DNA of 64,000 nucleotides. Source: Microbacterium sp. No. 7. GTDB taxonomy: Bacteria > Actinomycetota > Actinomycetes > Actinomycetales > Microbacteriaceae. Positions 45,238 to 54,411 of this stretch are shown here, piece after piece. Made by a program: the position numbers and the translations under genes. The stretch spans positions 3,782,001 through 3,846,000 of the forward strand of contig NZ_CP012697.1 of the NCBI RefSeq assembly GCF_001314225.1, written 5' to 3'. The first letter of the stretch is position 1, and each line of letters starts with the position of its first letter. Under the pieces are notes generated by a model. It saw only the letters and a program-made list of their open reading frames with translations, ran no database searches and had not been told where the DNA came from.

Positions 45238-47430
45238 CTAGGGCCGGATCGTCTCGATCGGCACCGTGAGCGCGGCGAGCGACGCGGCGACCGAGTGCCC
45301 GATCTCGGGCGGCGTGTCGATGTGCTCGCGCAGCAGCACGAGCGACTTCGCCTTGAGCCGCACCTCGTCGCCGCCGAGCAGCGGCTCGGTGTCGGCGAGC
45401 TCGCCGCCCGTGTCGACGATCACGTCCCACGAGGGCGCGAACTCGGCGTGCGGCACCGTGAAGGCGATCTCCTCGCCCGCGTTGAACAGCAGGATCACGT
45501 GCGCGTCGGTGATCGGCTGGCCGCGCCGGTCGCGCTCGCGGATGCCGCCGCCGTTGAGGAACACGCCGATCGCGCGGCCGAACCCGGCATCCCAGTCCTC
45601 GGGCTGCATGATCGTGCCGTCGGGCCGCAGCCACACGATGTCGGGGATCGGCTGCCCCTCCTCGCGCTTGACCGGCCGGCCGTCGAAGAAGCGCCCGCGG
45701 CGGAAGGTCGGGTGCGTGCGCCGGATGCGCGCGAGGGCGCCCGTGAACTCGATGAGCGGCTGGTCGATCTGCTCCCAGTCGACCCACGTGATCTCGTTGT
45801 CCTGCGCGTAGCCGTTGTTGTTGCCGCCCTGCGTGCGGCCCAGCTCGTCGCCGTGGCTGATCATCGGCACGCCCTGGCTGAGCAGCAGCGTCGCGAGGAA
45901 GTTGCGCTGCTGCCGGGCGCGCAGCGTGAGGATCTCCGGGTCGTCGGTCGGGCCTTCGACGCCGAGGTTGTAGGAGCGGTTGTGCGACTCGCCGTCGCGC
46001 CCGTCCTCGCCGTTGGCGTCGTTGTGCTTCTCGTTGTACGAGACGAGGTCGCGCAGCGTGAAGCCGTCGTGCGCCGTGACGAAGTTGATGGATGCCACGG
46101 GCCAGCGCCCGTTGTGCGCGTACAGGTCGGCCGAGCCCGTGATCCGCGACGCGAACTCGCCGAGGGTCGCCGGCTCGCCGCGCCAGAAGTCGCGCACCGT
46201 GTCGCGGTACTTGCCGTTCCACTCCGTCCACTGCGGCGGGAAGTTGCCCACCTGGTAGCCGCCGGGCCCGATGTCCCAGGGCTCGGCGATGAGCTTCACC
46301 TGGCTGACCACGGGGTCCTGCTGCACGAGCTCGAAGAACGTCGCGAGCCGGTCGACCTCGTAGAACTCGCGCGCGAGCGTCGCGGCCAGGTCGAACCGGA
46401 ACCCGTCGACGTGCATCTCCTCGACCCAGTAGCGCAGCGAGTCCATGATGAGCTGCAGCGTGTGCGGATTGCCGACGTTCATGCTGTTGCCGGTGCCCGT
46501 GTAGTCGGTGTAGTAGCGCTTGTCGGCCTCTTCGAGCCGGTAGTAGGCGGTGTTGTCGATGCCGCGCATCGACAGCGTGGGCCCCAGGTGGTTGCCCTCG
46601 GCGGTGTGGTTGTAGACGACGTCGAGGATCACCTCGATGCCCGCGGCGTGCAGCGCCCGCACCATCGCCTTGAACTCCTGCACCTGCTGGCCGCGCTGCC
46701 CCGTCGACGAGTAGGTGTTCTGCGGGGCGAAGAACGCGATCGTGTTGTAGCCCCAGTAGTTCGACAACCCCTTCTCCTGCAGCGTCGAGTCGTTGACGAA
46801 CTGGTGCACGGGCATGAGCTCGATCGCCGTGACGCCGATGCGCCGGAGGTGGTCGATGATGACGGGGTGCGCGATGGCGCTGTACGTGCCGCGGATGTCG
46901 TCGGGGATGCCGGGATGCCGCTGCGTGAGGCCCTTGACGTGCGCCTCGTAGATGACCGACTCGGCGTAGGGGGTCTTCGGACGCCGGTCGCCCGCCCAGT
47001 CGAAGAACGGGTTCACGACGACGCCCATCATCATGTCGGCGGCCGAGTCGTCGTCGTTGCGGCTGTCGGGGTCGCCGAACGTGTACCCGAACACGGGCTG
47101 GCCCCACGTGACCTGGCCCTCGACGGCCTTCGCGTAGGGGTCGAGCAGCAGCTTCGTCGGGTTGAAGCGCAGGCCCTGCGCGGGGTCGTTCGGGCCGTGC
47201 ACGCGGTAGCCGTAGCGCTGCCCCGGCTGCACGGCCGGCAGGTAGCCGTGCCACACGTGCGCGTCGACGTCGAGCAGCTCGACGCGGGTCTCGTCGCCGT
47301 CGCCGTCGAACAGGCACAGCTCGACGCGCTCGGCGTCCTCGCTGAACAGGGCGAAGTTCGTGCCGTTGCCGTCGAACGTCGCCCCCAGGGGGTAGGCGGA
47401 GCCGGGCCAGACCTCGAGTCGTCGCGTCAC
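45238..47430 (-). CDS. glgX: Glycogen debranching enzyme (isoamylase-type, GH13)
   Basis: 730 aa from GTG 47430, which gives the family-typical RRLEVWPGSAYPLGATFDG start; GTG 47460 would add ten residues. A CBM48 domain at about 5-110 (GTNFALFSEDAERVELCLFD: key FALFS, VELCLFD) precedes the GH13 barrel: ELMPVHQF, DVVYNHTAEG (region I), DGFRFDLA with nucleophile Asp (II), IAEPWD with general acid Glu (III), FVTAHDG (IV). SHGDELGRTQGGNNN is characteristic of GlgX/TreX. It removes alpha-1,6 branches during glycogen breakdown. A TAGGGT hexamer seven bases upstream of GTG 47430 and no SD suggest a leaderless mRNA, which supports this start. Confidence 0.93.
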   Translation of the reverse strand: MTRRLEVWPGSAYPLGATFDGNGTNFALFSEDAERVELCLFDGDGDETRVELLDVDAHVWHGYLPAVQPGQRYGYRVHGPNDPAQGLRFNPTKLLLDPYAKAVEGQVTWGQPVFGYTFGDPDSRNDDDSAADMMMGVVVNPFFDWAGDRRPKTPYAESVIYEAHVKGLTQRHPGIPDDIRGTYSAIAHPVIIDHLRRIGVTAIELMPVHQFVNDSTLQEKGLSNYWGYNTIAFFAPQNTYSSTGQRGQQVQEFKAMVRALHAAGIEVILDVVYNHTAEGNHLGPTLSMRGIDNTAYYRLEEADKRYYTDYTGTGNSMNVGNPHTLQLIMDSLRYWVEEMHVDGFRFDLAATLAREFYEVDRLATFFELVQQDPVVSQVKLIAEPWDIGPGGYQVGNFPPQWTEWNGKYRDTVRDFWRGEPATLGEFASRITGSADLYAHNGRWPVASINFVTAHDGFTLRDLVSYNEKHNDANGEDGRDGESHNRSYNLGVEGPTDDPEILTLRARQQRNFLATLLLSQGVPMISHGDELGRTQGGNNNGYAQDNEITWVDWEQIDQPLIEFTGALARIRRTHPTFRRGRFFDGRPVKREEGQPIPDIVWLRPDGTIMQPEDWDAGFGRAIGVFLNGGGIRERDRRGQPITDAHVILLFNAGEEIAFTVPHAEFAPSWDVIVDTGGELADTEPLLGGDEVRLKAKSLVLLREHIDTPPEIGHSVAASLAALTVPIETIRP

Positions 47431-47437
47431 GGCCCCC

Positions 47438-47443
47438 ACCCTA
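47438..47443 (-). promoter_or_regulatory. Probable -10 element (TAGGGT) of glgX, leaderless
   Basis: Minus-strand TAGGGT ends seven bases before GTG 47430. This spacing favours the shorter glgX start. Confidence 0.4.
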
Positions 47444-47507
47444 GCGTCCGCTCCTGACACGCGACAGGGTGCGCGGGACGGCCGTTCGGACGAGCGGCCG
47501 GGAGAGA

Positions 47508-48383
47508 ATGGATGCCGTGACCTCCTCCCCCGGCTCCTCTCCCCAGCGCATCGTCTTCATCGACGTCGACGGCACGATCCTCGAGCACGGCGTCATCGCC
47601 CCCTCGACGGTCGCGGCCATTCGGCGGGCCCGGCGGAACGGGCACCTCGTGTATCTGTGCACGGGGCGCTCGGCGGGCGACATCGACCCGCGCGTGCGCG
47701 AGATCGGCGTCGACGGCGAGATCACCAACGGCGGCGCGTTCGCGACGCGCGGCGGCGAGCGGCTGTTCGCGCAGCCCCTCGACCGCGCCGACGTCGACCG
47801 GCTCCTCGCGTTCTTCGGCGCCCACGGCATCCATTTCTTCCTGCAGTCGGACGACGCCGTGTTCGCGAGCCCCGGCATCGGCGAGCTGACCGAGGAGTTC
47901 TTCCGCGTGCGGCGTGAGCAGCACGCGGCCGACCTGCGCGCGAGCGGCAGCGACCTGCGGGCGGTCGAGCCGGTGATCCGCTACCGGCCGCTCGACGAGG
48001 CCGACCTCGACGCGATCGCGAAGGCGGTGTTCGTCTCGACCACGAGCGACAGCCTCGACGTGGCGCAGGCCGAGCTGGGCGACCGCTTCCACGTCGTGCC
48101 CGGCTCGATCCCGATGCCGGGCGGCTCGAACGGCGAGATCGGGCTGCTCGGCGTCAACAAGGGCTCGGCGATCCTGCGCGTGCTCGACGTGCTCGGCCTC
48201 GACGCCGCGGACGCCGTCGGCATCGGCGACAGCTGGAACGACATCGAGATGTTCGAGGTCGTCGGCACGGCCGTGGCGATGGGCGGCGCCGACCCGCAGC
48301 TCAAGGCGCTCGCCGGCCGCGTCACGACGGACGTGCTCGACGACGGCGTGCGCAACGCCCTCGTCGAGCTCGGCCTCGCCTAG
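47508..48383 (+). CDS. Cof-type HAD-superfamily hydrolase
   Basis: 291 aa from ATG 47508, with GGGAGAG two bases upstream. HAD motifs: I, FIDVDGTIL near residue 19 (nucleophile and acid/base Asp); II, YLCTGRSAGD; III, the Lys in GVNKGSAI; IV, GIGDSWNDIEMF. A C2B-type cap lies between motifs II and III. Members are sugar-phosphate or cofactor phosphatases; the substrate is undetermined. Divergent from glgX, so sugar-phosphate metabolism would be in keeping, but this is only context. Confidence 0.92.
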   Translation: MDAVTSSPGSSPQRIVFIDVDGTILEHGVIAPSTVAAIRRARRNGHLVYLCTGRSAGDIDPRVREIGVDGEITNGGAFATRGGERLFAQPLDRADVDRLLAFFGAHGIHFFLQSDDAVFASPGIGELTEEFFRVRREQHAADLRASGSDLRAVEPVIRYRPLDEADLDAIAKAVFVSTTSDSLDVAQAELGDRFHVVPGSIPMPGGSNGEIGLLGVNKGSAILRVLDVLGLDAADAVGIGDSWNDIEMFEVVGTAVAMGGADPQLKALAGRVTTDVLDDGVRNALVELGLA

Positions 48384-48401
48384 CGCCGCCCCGCCCCCTG
48401 A

Positions 48402-48485
48402 CGCCGAGTCAATCCCCGCGCGTCGAGTCAACCCCCGCCCCGCGCGAAACGTGGCTTGACTCGACGCGCGGGGATTGACTCGGCG
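48402..48485. terminator. Bidirectional terminator-like 30-bp perfect inverted repeat
   Basis: Arms 48402-48431 and 48456-48485 (beginning CGCCGAGTCAATCCCCG) pair over 30 bases without mismatch, with a 24-nt loop. It occupies the gap between the convergent HAD and SDR genes. Confidence 0.78.
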
Positions 48486-48514
48486 GATAGGGGTGGCGGA
48501 GCTGGGCGCGAGGG

Positions 48515-49345
48515 TCAGTCCAGGAAGATGTCGGGGTAGAGCTCGCCGTCGGGGGTGCCGGGGACGGCGGCGTACTTCGCGAAGTCGGTGACGCCGGCAT
48601 CCCGCAGCACGTCCTCGACGATCAGCGTCTGGCCGGTGTGCTCGCGCGCGGGCCGCACGAGCACCTCGTAGGCGGCGTCGGCGTAGACCTCGGGCGTGCG
48701 GCTGACCTTCATCATCCGGTCGCCGCCGAGGGCGAACTGCACGGCCGCCGTCGCGATCGTCGTGGCGGGCCACAGCGTGTTGGCGGCGATGCCGTCGCTG
48801 CGGAACTCCGCGGCGAGTCCGAGCGTCACCATCGTCATGCCGTACTTGGCGAGCGTGTACCCCGTGTGCGCGCCGAGCCACCGCGGCGTGATGTTGAGCG
48901 GCGGCGAGAGCGACAGGATGTGCGGGTTCTCGGCCTCCTTCAGGATCGGCAGCGCCGCGCGCGAGAGCATGAACGTGCCGCGCACGTTGACGTCCTGCAT
49001 GAGGTCATACTTCTTGGCGGGGAGCTCGAGCGATCCCGACAGGTCGATGACCGACGCGTTGTTGACGACGACGTCGATGCCGCCGAACTCGCCCTGCGTC
49101 TTCAGCACGGCCTCGGTGACGTCGTCGTCGTCGCGCACGTCGCCGACGATCGCAAGCCCCTGCCCGCCCGCGGCGCGCACCTGCTCGATCGCCGTGTGCA
49201 CCGTGCCCTCGAGCTTGGGGTGCGGGGTGTCGGTCTTGGCGAGCATCGCGACGTTGGCGCCCTCGCGCGCCGCGCGCAGCGCGATCGCGAGGCCGATGCC
49301 GCGGCTGCCGCCCGACATGAGGATGGTCTTTCCGGCGAGGGACAT
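48515..49345 (-). CDS. SDR family oxidoreductase, HSDL2-like
   Basis: 276 aa from ATG 49345. It has MSGGSRGIG at the N-terminus, ANVAMLAKTDTPHPKLEGT, NNASVIDLSG, and the distinctive LPAKKYDLMQDVNVRGTF and HILSLSPPLNI stretches of the hydroxysteroid-dehydrogenase-like 2 group. The active-site Tyr-Lys is in GYTLAKYG; the Ser position reads LSLSPPL. No C-terminal SCP2 domain is present. It follows the crotonase gene by about 9 bp, probably in one operon acting on acyl-CoA. Confidence 0.9.
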   Translation of the reverse strand: MSLAGKTILMSGGSRGIGLAIALRAAREGANVAMLAKTDTPHPKLEGTVHTAIEQVRAAGGQGLAIVGDVRDDDDVTEAVLKTQGEFGGIDVVVNNASVIDLSGSLELPAKKYDLMQDVNVRGTFMLSRAALPILKEAENPHILSLSPPLNITPRWLGAHTGYTLAKYGMTMVTLGLAAEFRSDGIAANTLWPATTIATAAVQFALGGDRMMKVSRTPEVYADAAYEVLVRPAREHTGQTLIVEDVLRDAGVTDFAKYAAVPGTPDGELYPDIFLD

Positions 49346-49354
49346 GGATGCTCC

Positions 49355-50143
49355 TTATTTCTTGCCGCGGCTCGCGAAGGCCGCGATGCGCTGGCGCGCG
49401 TCGTCGGTGTCGAAGGCGGCGCCGATCGCGCGCGCCTCCTCGGTGAGCTGCTCGGTGAACGAGCGGGCCGGCTGCGAGCGGACGAGGCGCTTCGCCTGGC
49501 CGTAGGCGCCGAACGCGCCCGCGAGCCAGAACCGGGCGATCTCCTCGGCGCGTGCGCGGACCGCCGCCGCGGTGGCGGCGGCGTCCTCTCCCCCGACGGC
49601 CTCGGCGACGAGCCCCCATTCGACCGCCTCGTCGGCCGTGAGCAGGCGGTCGCGCAGCACGAGCTGCAACGCGCGGCGCTGGCCGACGGCGCGGGCGAGC
49701 TGCGCCGACACCGACATGTCAGGTACCAGCCCGATGTTCGCGTAGAGGCTGCCGATGCGCGAGTCGGCGCCGACGATCGCGTAGTCGGAGCTGAGCAGGA
49801 TGCCGAGGCCCCCGCCCGCCGTCGTGCCGTGCGCCGCGGCGACGACCGGGACCGACGACTCGACGAGCGAGCGGATGCCGGAGTTGATGACCTGCGCGAG
49901 GCGCTCGATGTCGGCGCCGCCGGTCATCGTCGCGGCCATCTCCTGCACGTCGCCGCCCGCACAGAAGGCCGGCCCCGCGGCATCCACGAGAATCGCGCCG
50001 ACGTCGTCGCGACTCACGGCCTCGGCGGTCGCCGCGGCCCACGCCTCGGCGAGCTCGGCGTTGAACGCGTTGAGCCGTCCGGGCCGGTTGAGGGTCACGC
50101 GGGCGAGGCCGTCGTCGACCGAGAAGAGGATCGCGTCTGTCAT
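49355..50143 (-). CDS. Enoyl-CoA hydratase/isomerase family protein lacking both catalytic Glu residues
   Basis: 262 aa from ATG 50143. The crotonase fold is clear: VTLNRPGRLNAFN, PAFCAGGDVQEM and HGTTAGGGLGILLSSDYAIV, then SLYANIGLVPDMS. Both positions that hold the hydratase Glu residues are changed (Gly-Leu in GGGLGIL; Ala-Asn in LYANIGL), while an Asp follows in VPDMS. Pure hydratase activity is therefore doubtful; an isomerase role (as in Delta3,Delta2-enoyl-CoA or PaaG-like enzymes) is more likely. Paired with the HSDL2-like SDR downstream. Confidence 0.87.
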   Translation of the reverse strand: MTDAILFSVDDGLARVTLNRPGRLNAFNAELAEAWAAATAEAVSRDDVGAILVDAAGPAFCAGGDVQEMAATMTGGADIERLAQVINSGIRSLVESSVPVVAAAHGTTAGGGLGILLSSDYAIVGADSRIGSLYANIGLVPDMSVSAQLARAVGQRRALQLVLRDRLLTADEAVEWGLVAEAVGGEDAAATAAAVRARAEEIARFWLAGAFGAYGQAKRLVRSQPARSFTEQLTEEARAIGAAFDTDDARQRIAAFASRGKK

Positions 50144-50315
50144 TTCGATGCCGTTCTGATCGCGCCGTCGAGCGGGATGCTCTCCTTCGAGCTTTCGCCA
50201 GCATAGTCCTTGACACCGGGTTTCAGAAGAGCGGAACGCAGTTTCACGACCGCGCAGGGTCGGGGCTGCGCGGCGCGGGGGTTGTGTCGCACAGGGGCGG
50301 GAGGATGATGGGGAC

Positions 50316-50678
50316 ATGGAACTGCGGATGAAGCGGGCGTACGAGCCGGCCGACGCCGACGACGGCTTCCGCGTGCTGGTGGACCGGCTCTGGCCGCGCG
50401 GGGTGTCGAAGGAGCGCGCGGCGATCGACCTGTGGGCGAAGGAGGTCGCCCCGACGCCCGAGCTGCGCACGGCGTTCCACCACGGCGGGCTCGACTGGAG
50501 TGCCTTCGCCGACGCGTATCGCGCCGAGCTGGCCGCGAACCCCGCGGTCCCCGCGCTGCGCGAGACGCTCGCGGCGCACGACCGCGTCACGCTCGTCTAC
50601 GCCGCGCACGACGAGGAGCACAACCACGCGCTGCTGCTGCGCACCTTTCTGGAGCCCGGTGCCCTGGCATCCGGCTGA
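50316..50678 (+). CDS. DUF488 family protein
   Basis: 120 aa from ATG 50316, with a GGGAGG/GGGGAC purine stretch upstream. It carries the family hallmark RVLVDRLWPRGVSKE, preceded by KRAYEPADADDGFR, and DLWAKEVAPTPELR and TLVYAAHDEEHNHA (key: AKEVAPS-type and HNHA). The family is small, conserved and of unknown function. Followed by two other small conserved genes on the same strand. Confidence 0.92.
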   Translation: MELRMKRAYEPADADDGFRVLVDRLWPRGVSKERAAIDLWAKEVAPTPELRTAFHHGGLDWSAFADAYRAELAANPAVPALRETLAAHDRVTLVYAAHDEEHNHALLLRTFLEPGALASG

Positions 50679-50706
50679 GCCCTGGCATCCGGCAGAGCGC
50701 CGCCCG

Positions 50707-50712
50707 TAGGCT
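50707..50712 (+). promoter_or_regulatory. Probable -10 element (TAGGCT) for a leaderless mRNA
   Basis: The hexamer ends six bases before ATG 50719 and no Shine-Dalgarno sequence is present between the genes. Confidence 0.45.
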
Positions 50713-50718
50713 GCGTGC

Positions 50719-51150
50719 ATGGCCGTCTTCCAGCCCACCGACGCGAGCGTGGACGAGTTCGTCGCGCAGCAGAGCCCCCGCCGCCAGGAGGAGGCGCGCG
50801 TGCTCATCGACGTGATGCGGCGCATCTCGGGCGAGGAGCCGGTGCTGTGGGGCCCGAGCATCATCGGGTTCGGCTCGATGCACTACCGCTACGCGAGCGG
50901 CCGCGAGGGCGACATGCCGCTGCTCGCGTTCAGCCCCCGCAGGGCGAGGCTCACGCTCTATTTCGACGGCTTCGACCGCTACGCCGCGCAGCTCGCCCGG
51001 CTCGGCCCGCACTCCACGAGCGTGTCGTGCCTCTACGCGACCTCGCTCGCGGCCCTCGACCTCGAGGCCCTCACCGAGATGCTGGGGATCTGCCACGCCG
51101 AGGCGATGGCGGCATCCCGGCAGGAGGGCGGGGCATGGCGCACCCGGTGA
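50719..51150 (+). CDS. DUF1801 domain protein
   Basis: 143 aa from ATG 50719. DUF1801 features: SVDEFVAQQSPRRQEEARVL, PVLWGPSIIGFGSMHYRY and GREGDMPLLAFSPRRARLTLYF (key WGPSIIGFG, LAFSPRK-type), and a conserved single Cys near 105. Small actinobacterial proteins of this family have no assigned function. The next gene overlaps its end by 16 bp, so the two are co-translated. Confidence 0.92.
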   Translation: MAVFQPTDASVDEFVAQQSPRRQEEARVLIDVMRRISGEEPVLWGPSIIGFGSMHYRYASGREGDMPLLAFSPRRARLTLYFDGFDRYAAQLARLGPHSTSVSCLYATSLAALDLEALTEMLGICHAEAMAASRQEGGAWRTR

Positions 51151-51521
51151 TGTTCGACGACGACGATCCCGTGCTCGCGCGGGTGCGGGAACTGGCGCTC
51201 GCGTTCCCCGAGGCGGACGAGAAGGTCAGCCACGGGCGGCCCGCGTTCTTCACGCAGAAGGTGTTCTGCTACTACGGCGGCTCGCAGCGCGTCGACGGGG
51301 TGTGGATCGCGCACGACCGGGCGATCATGGTGCGGCCCGACCCCGACGACGAACCCGCGCTGCGTCAGCAGCCGCGCTTCTGGGTGCCCGCCTACCTCGG
51401 CCCCGCGGGCTGGCTCGGGCTCGACCTCGACGCCGGCACCGACTGGTCGGAGATCGCCGAGCTCATCGACGCCTCGTACCGGCTGACGGCGCCGGCGCGG
51501 CTCGTGCGCCTGCTCGCGTGA
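51135..51521 (+). CDS. MmcQ/YjbR family DNA-binding-like protein
   Basis: 128 aa from ATG 51135, with AGGAGG eight bases upstream inside the preceding gene; an in-frame ATG at 51150 is an alternative. It has LALAFPEADEKVSHGRPAFF (key FPEA, SHGRPAF), CYYGGSQ and WVPAYLGPAGWLGLDLD followed by WSEIAELIDASYRL. This is the MmcQ/YjbR (DUF661-like) CyaY fold. Often found next to DUF1801 genes. Function unknown. Confidence 0.9.
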   Translation: MAHPVMFDDDDPVLARVRELALAFPEADEKVSHGRPAFFTQKVFCYYGGSQRVDGVWIAHDRAIMVRPDPDDEPALRQQPRFWVPAYLGPAGWLGLDLDAGTDWSEIAELIDASYRLTAPARLVRLLA

Positions 51522-51583
51522 TGTCACCGACAGACGGATCCGCCGAGACCTGCCGTGCTCGCGGGGGAGATCGGATCTGAATG

Positions 51584-51613
51584 CTGCCGCTCTTCTGGCC
51601 GTCAGAGCGGCAG
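51584..51613. terminator. Hairpin between convergent genes
   Basis: CTGCCGCTCT and AGAGCGGCAG form a 10-bp perfect stem with a 10-nt loop, 28 bp beyond the stop of the valine-degradation operon and 62 bp after the YjbR-like gene. Confidence 0.6.
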
Positions 51614-51641
51614 ACATGGCTCGGCTCCCTGAGCCGTGCCC

Positions 51642-52418
51642 TCACCGACCGGTGAAGCCGGGTCTCCGCTTCTCGCGAAACGCAGCCATGCCCTCTTTCT
51701 GATCTGCAGTGTCGAACAGGCCCGCAAACACCTGCCGTTCGAACCGCAGGCCCTCCGCGAGGGAGGTCTCCAGGGCCGCGTCGAGCGCCGCCTTCGCTGC
51801 GAACAGACTCGGCCGCGACTTCGACGCAATCGTCTCGGCGACCTTGCCCGCCTCCTCCAGCAGATCCACCGCAGGCACAATGCGCGACACGAGCCCCATC
51901 CGCTCCGCCTCCTGGGCTCCGATCGTGCGTCCGCTCAGGATGAGATCGGCAGCCTTGTAGTAGCCCACGGCACGAACCAGCCGCTGTGTGCCACCGATGC
52001 CCGGGATCACGCCCAGGTTGATCTCGGGCTGCCCGAAGCTCGCCGTATCTGCGGCGAGGATGATGTCGCACATCATCGCAAGCTCGCATCCTCCGCCCAG
52101 CGCATAGCCGGACACGGCTGCGATCACCGGCGTGCGTATCGCAGCGAACTCTGCCCAAGAGCCGAAATGGTCGTCCATCAGCATGTCCAGCCCGGTCTTG
52201 GCCTCCATCTCTTTGATGTCGGCGCCCGCGGCGAACGCGCGCTCCGAGCCGGTGACCACGATCGCGCCGATCTCCGCATCTCCGTCGAATGCCGTCGCGG
52301 CGGCGACAACATCCGACATCACCTGCGAGCTCAGTGCGTTCAGCGCCTCCGGGCGGTTCAGGGTGATCCAGCCGACACGGCCGCGCGTCTCTGCCAAGAT
52401 CGTCTCGTACTCGGTCAT
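51642..52418 (-). CDS. Enoyl-CoA hydratase
   Basis: 258 aa from ATG 52418, overlapping the mmsB stop as ATGA, with AGAGAGGA upstream. A canonical short-chain hydratase: [13 protein letters not shown] (oxyanion hole), both catalytic Glu residues in [11 protein letters not shown] and [16 protein letters not shown], and a C-terminal [16 protein letters not shown]. In a valine pathway it would hydrate methacrylyl-CoA to 3-hydroxyisobutyryl-CoA. Last gene of the operon. Confidence 0.94.
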   Translation of the reverse strand: MTEYETILAETRGRVGWITLNRPEALNALSSQVMSDVVAAATAFDGDAEIGAIVVTGSERAFAAGADIKEMEAKTGLDMLMDDHFGSWAEFAAIRTPVIAAVSGYALGGGCELAMMCDIILAADTASFGQPEINLGVIPGIGGTQRLVRAVGYYKAADLILSGRTIGAQEAERMGLVSRIVPAVDLLEEAGKVAETIASKSRPSLFAAKAALDAALETSLAEGLRFERQVFAGLFDTADQKEGMAAFREKRRPGFTGR

Positions 52419-53329
52419 CCGCGTCCTCTCTCTTCGCTTGCCGCTCGGATGCTGTTGATGATGCCCGAGAAATCTTGGTCGGCTCCCGGACCGTCGGCGA
52501 ACTCCGCGAAGATTCGACTCGACTGCAGACCCAGCTGCGCGTTCACGCCGGTGAGCCTGATCGCCTGTTCGGCGAGGCTCAGGTCCTTGGCCATCAGCAC
52601 GCCCGCGAAGCCGGGCCGGTAGTCGTTGTTGGCCGGGCTCGTCGGCACGGGGCCGGGAACGGGGCAGTTCGTCGTGAGCGCCCAGCACTGCCCGGAGGCG
52701 TTGGACGCCACATCGAACAGCACTTGGTGCGACAGCCCGAGGCGCTCGCCGATCACGAAGGCCTCCGACACCGCGATCTGCGAGATGCCGAGGATCATGT
52801 TGTTGCAGACCTTGGCGGCCTGGCCCAGGCCCGTGCCGCCGCAGTGCACGATGCGCCGGCCCATCCCCTCCAGGAGCGGCAGCGCCTCGGCGAAGTCGGT
52901 GTCTTCGCCGCCGACCATGAAGGCGAGCGTCCCGTTCTCGGCGCCGACGACGCCGCCCGAGACGGGCGCGTCGAGGGCGCGATGGCCTGCCGCGACCGCG
53001 GCCGCCGCGGCGGCGCGGGCCTCGTCGACGGCGATCGTGGACGAGTCGATGAACAGCGTGCCCGGCCGGGCCGCGGCCAGCAGTCCCGGCTCGTCGGCGG
53101 TGCCGTAGGCGGCCAGCACGTGGCGGCCCGCCGGAAGCATCGTGATGACGACGTCGGCCGTTGCCGCCGCCCCCGCGGCCGAGGCGGCCAGCTCCACCCC
53201 GGCGGCCGATGCCGCGGTGAGCGCGGCGGGCGCGAGGTCGAATCCCGCGACGCGGTGACCGGCCTTGACGAGATTGGCGGCCATGGGGCCGCCCATGTGG
53301 CCCAGTCCGATGAACGCGATGGTGCTCAT
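52415..53329 (-). CDS. mmsB: 3-hydroxyisobutyrate dehydrogenase
   Basis: 304 aa from ATG 53329, with AAGGAG nearby and an ATGA overlap with the upstream stop. The signature [20 protein letters not shown] lies at the N-terminus, with [16 protein letters not shown] for substrate, the catalytic Lys in [10 protein letters not shown], and KDLSLAEQA near the C-terminus. It oxidises 3-hydroxyisobutyrate to methylmalonate semialdehyde, the substrate of the mmsA product encoded in the same operon. Confidence 0.95.
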   Translation of the reverse strand: MSTIAFIGLGHMGGPMAANLVKAGHRVAGFDLAPAALTAASAAGVELAASAAGAAATADVVITMLPAGRHVLAAYGTADEPGLLAAARPGTLFIDSSTIAVDEARAAAAAAVAAGHRALDAPVSGGVVGAENGTLAFMVGGEDTDFAEALPLLEGMGRRIVHCGGTGLGQAAKVCNNMILGISQIAVSEAFVIGERLGLSHQVLFDVASNASGQCWALTTNCPVPGPVPTSPANNDYRPGFAGVLMAKDLSLAEQAIRLTGVNAQLGLQSSRIFAEFADGPGADQDFSGIINSIRAASEERGRG

Positions 53330-54411
53330 GCAGTGGTCTCCTTCGACACGCTTTCGACACGATGGGGCAGGACGAGATCGCCGTCGGACGGCACGGCGAA
53401 GAACGCGGCGACGCCGTCGTCCGTCACGCTCGACAGGGTCGCCGGTGCCCAGCGTGGATTGCGGTCCTTGTCGATGAGCTGGGCACGGATGCCCTCGGCG
53501 AAGTCGTGTGACGCCGACGAGTGGCGCGACACGCGGTACTCCTGCACGAGCGCCGCCTCGAGGCTCGGCAACGCACGGGCGCGCCGCACGGCCTCGAGCG
53601 TGACGCTCAGCGCGATCGGAGACTTCTGCGCGATCGCGTCGGCCAGAGCGACGGCGTCGTCCGCACCGGTGTCGTGGAGCCGGTCGAGGATCTCGGCGAC
53701 CGTGTCGGCCGAGAACGCGCGGTCGGTCCACGATCGCTGCGCCTCCAGCGATCCGGCAGGCGCGTCGGCGGCCAGCCGCGCGATCGCGTCCGCCGGCTCC
53801 TCGTGTTCCAGCGCCGCCAGCAGCGCGGGGATCCGCGCGGCGGGCACGAAGTGGTCGGCGAACCCGACCAGGATCGCGTCGGCGGCGCCGACGGACTCCG
53901 CCGAGAGAGCGAGCCGCGTGCCCAGCTCTCCCGGCGCACGCGAGAGCAGCCACGTCGCGCCGACGTCGGGGATGTATCCGATCGTGGTCTCAGGGAAACC
54001 GATCCTGGTGCGCTCGGTGACGATGCGGTGCGAGCCGTGCCCGGAGACGCCGACGCCGCCGCCCAGGACGATCCCGTCCTGGATCGCGATGTATGGCTTC
54101 GGGTACGAGGAGATCACTGCGTTCATCGCGTACTCGTCGCGCCAGAAGGCCGCGGCGTCGAGGCCGTCGCCCTTCGTCGTGTCGTCGTACAGCGTGATGA
54201 CGTCGCCGCCCGCGCACAGGCCGCGTTCGCCCGCACCGACGATCGCGACGGCACCCACGGCGGGGTCGTCGCGCCACTCCTCGAGAGCCCCCGCGACGAC
54301 GCGCACCATGTCGTGCGTGAGCGCGTTGATGGCGCGCGGACGGTTCAGCGTGATCAGCCCGAGACGTCCGCGTCGCTCCTTGAACGCCTCGGCCTCCGGT
54401 GTCGCGGTCAT
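53326..54411 (-). CDS. 3-hydroxyisobutyryl-CoA hydrolase
   Basis: 361 aa from ATG 54411, overlapping the acyl-CoA dehydrogenase stop as ATGA. A crotonase-fold hydrolase of HIBCH type: [51 protein letters not shown], and [20 protein letters not shown] containing the catalytic Glu and Asp. The longer C-terminal half with [31 protein letters not shown] is diagnostic (key: [14 protein letters not shown]). It releases free 3-hydroxyisobutyrate in valine breakdown. Confidence 0.94.
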   Translation of the reverse strand: MTATPEAEAFKERRGRLGLITLNRPRAINALTHDMVRVVAGALEEWRDDPAVGAVAIVGAGERGLCAGGDVITLYDDTTKGDGLDAAAFWRDEYAMNAVISSYPKPYIAIQDGIVLGGGVGVSGHGSHRIVTERTRIGFPETTIGYIPDVGATWLLSRAPGELGTRLALSAESVGAADAILVGFADHFVPAARIPALLAALEHEEPADAIARLAADAPAGSLEAQRSWTDRAFSADTVAEILDRLHDTGADDAVALADAIAQKSPIALSVTLEAVRRARALPSLEAALVQEYRVSRHSSASHDFAEGIRAQLIDKDRNPRWAPATLSSVTDDGVAAFFAVPSDGDLVLPHRVESVSKETTA

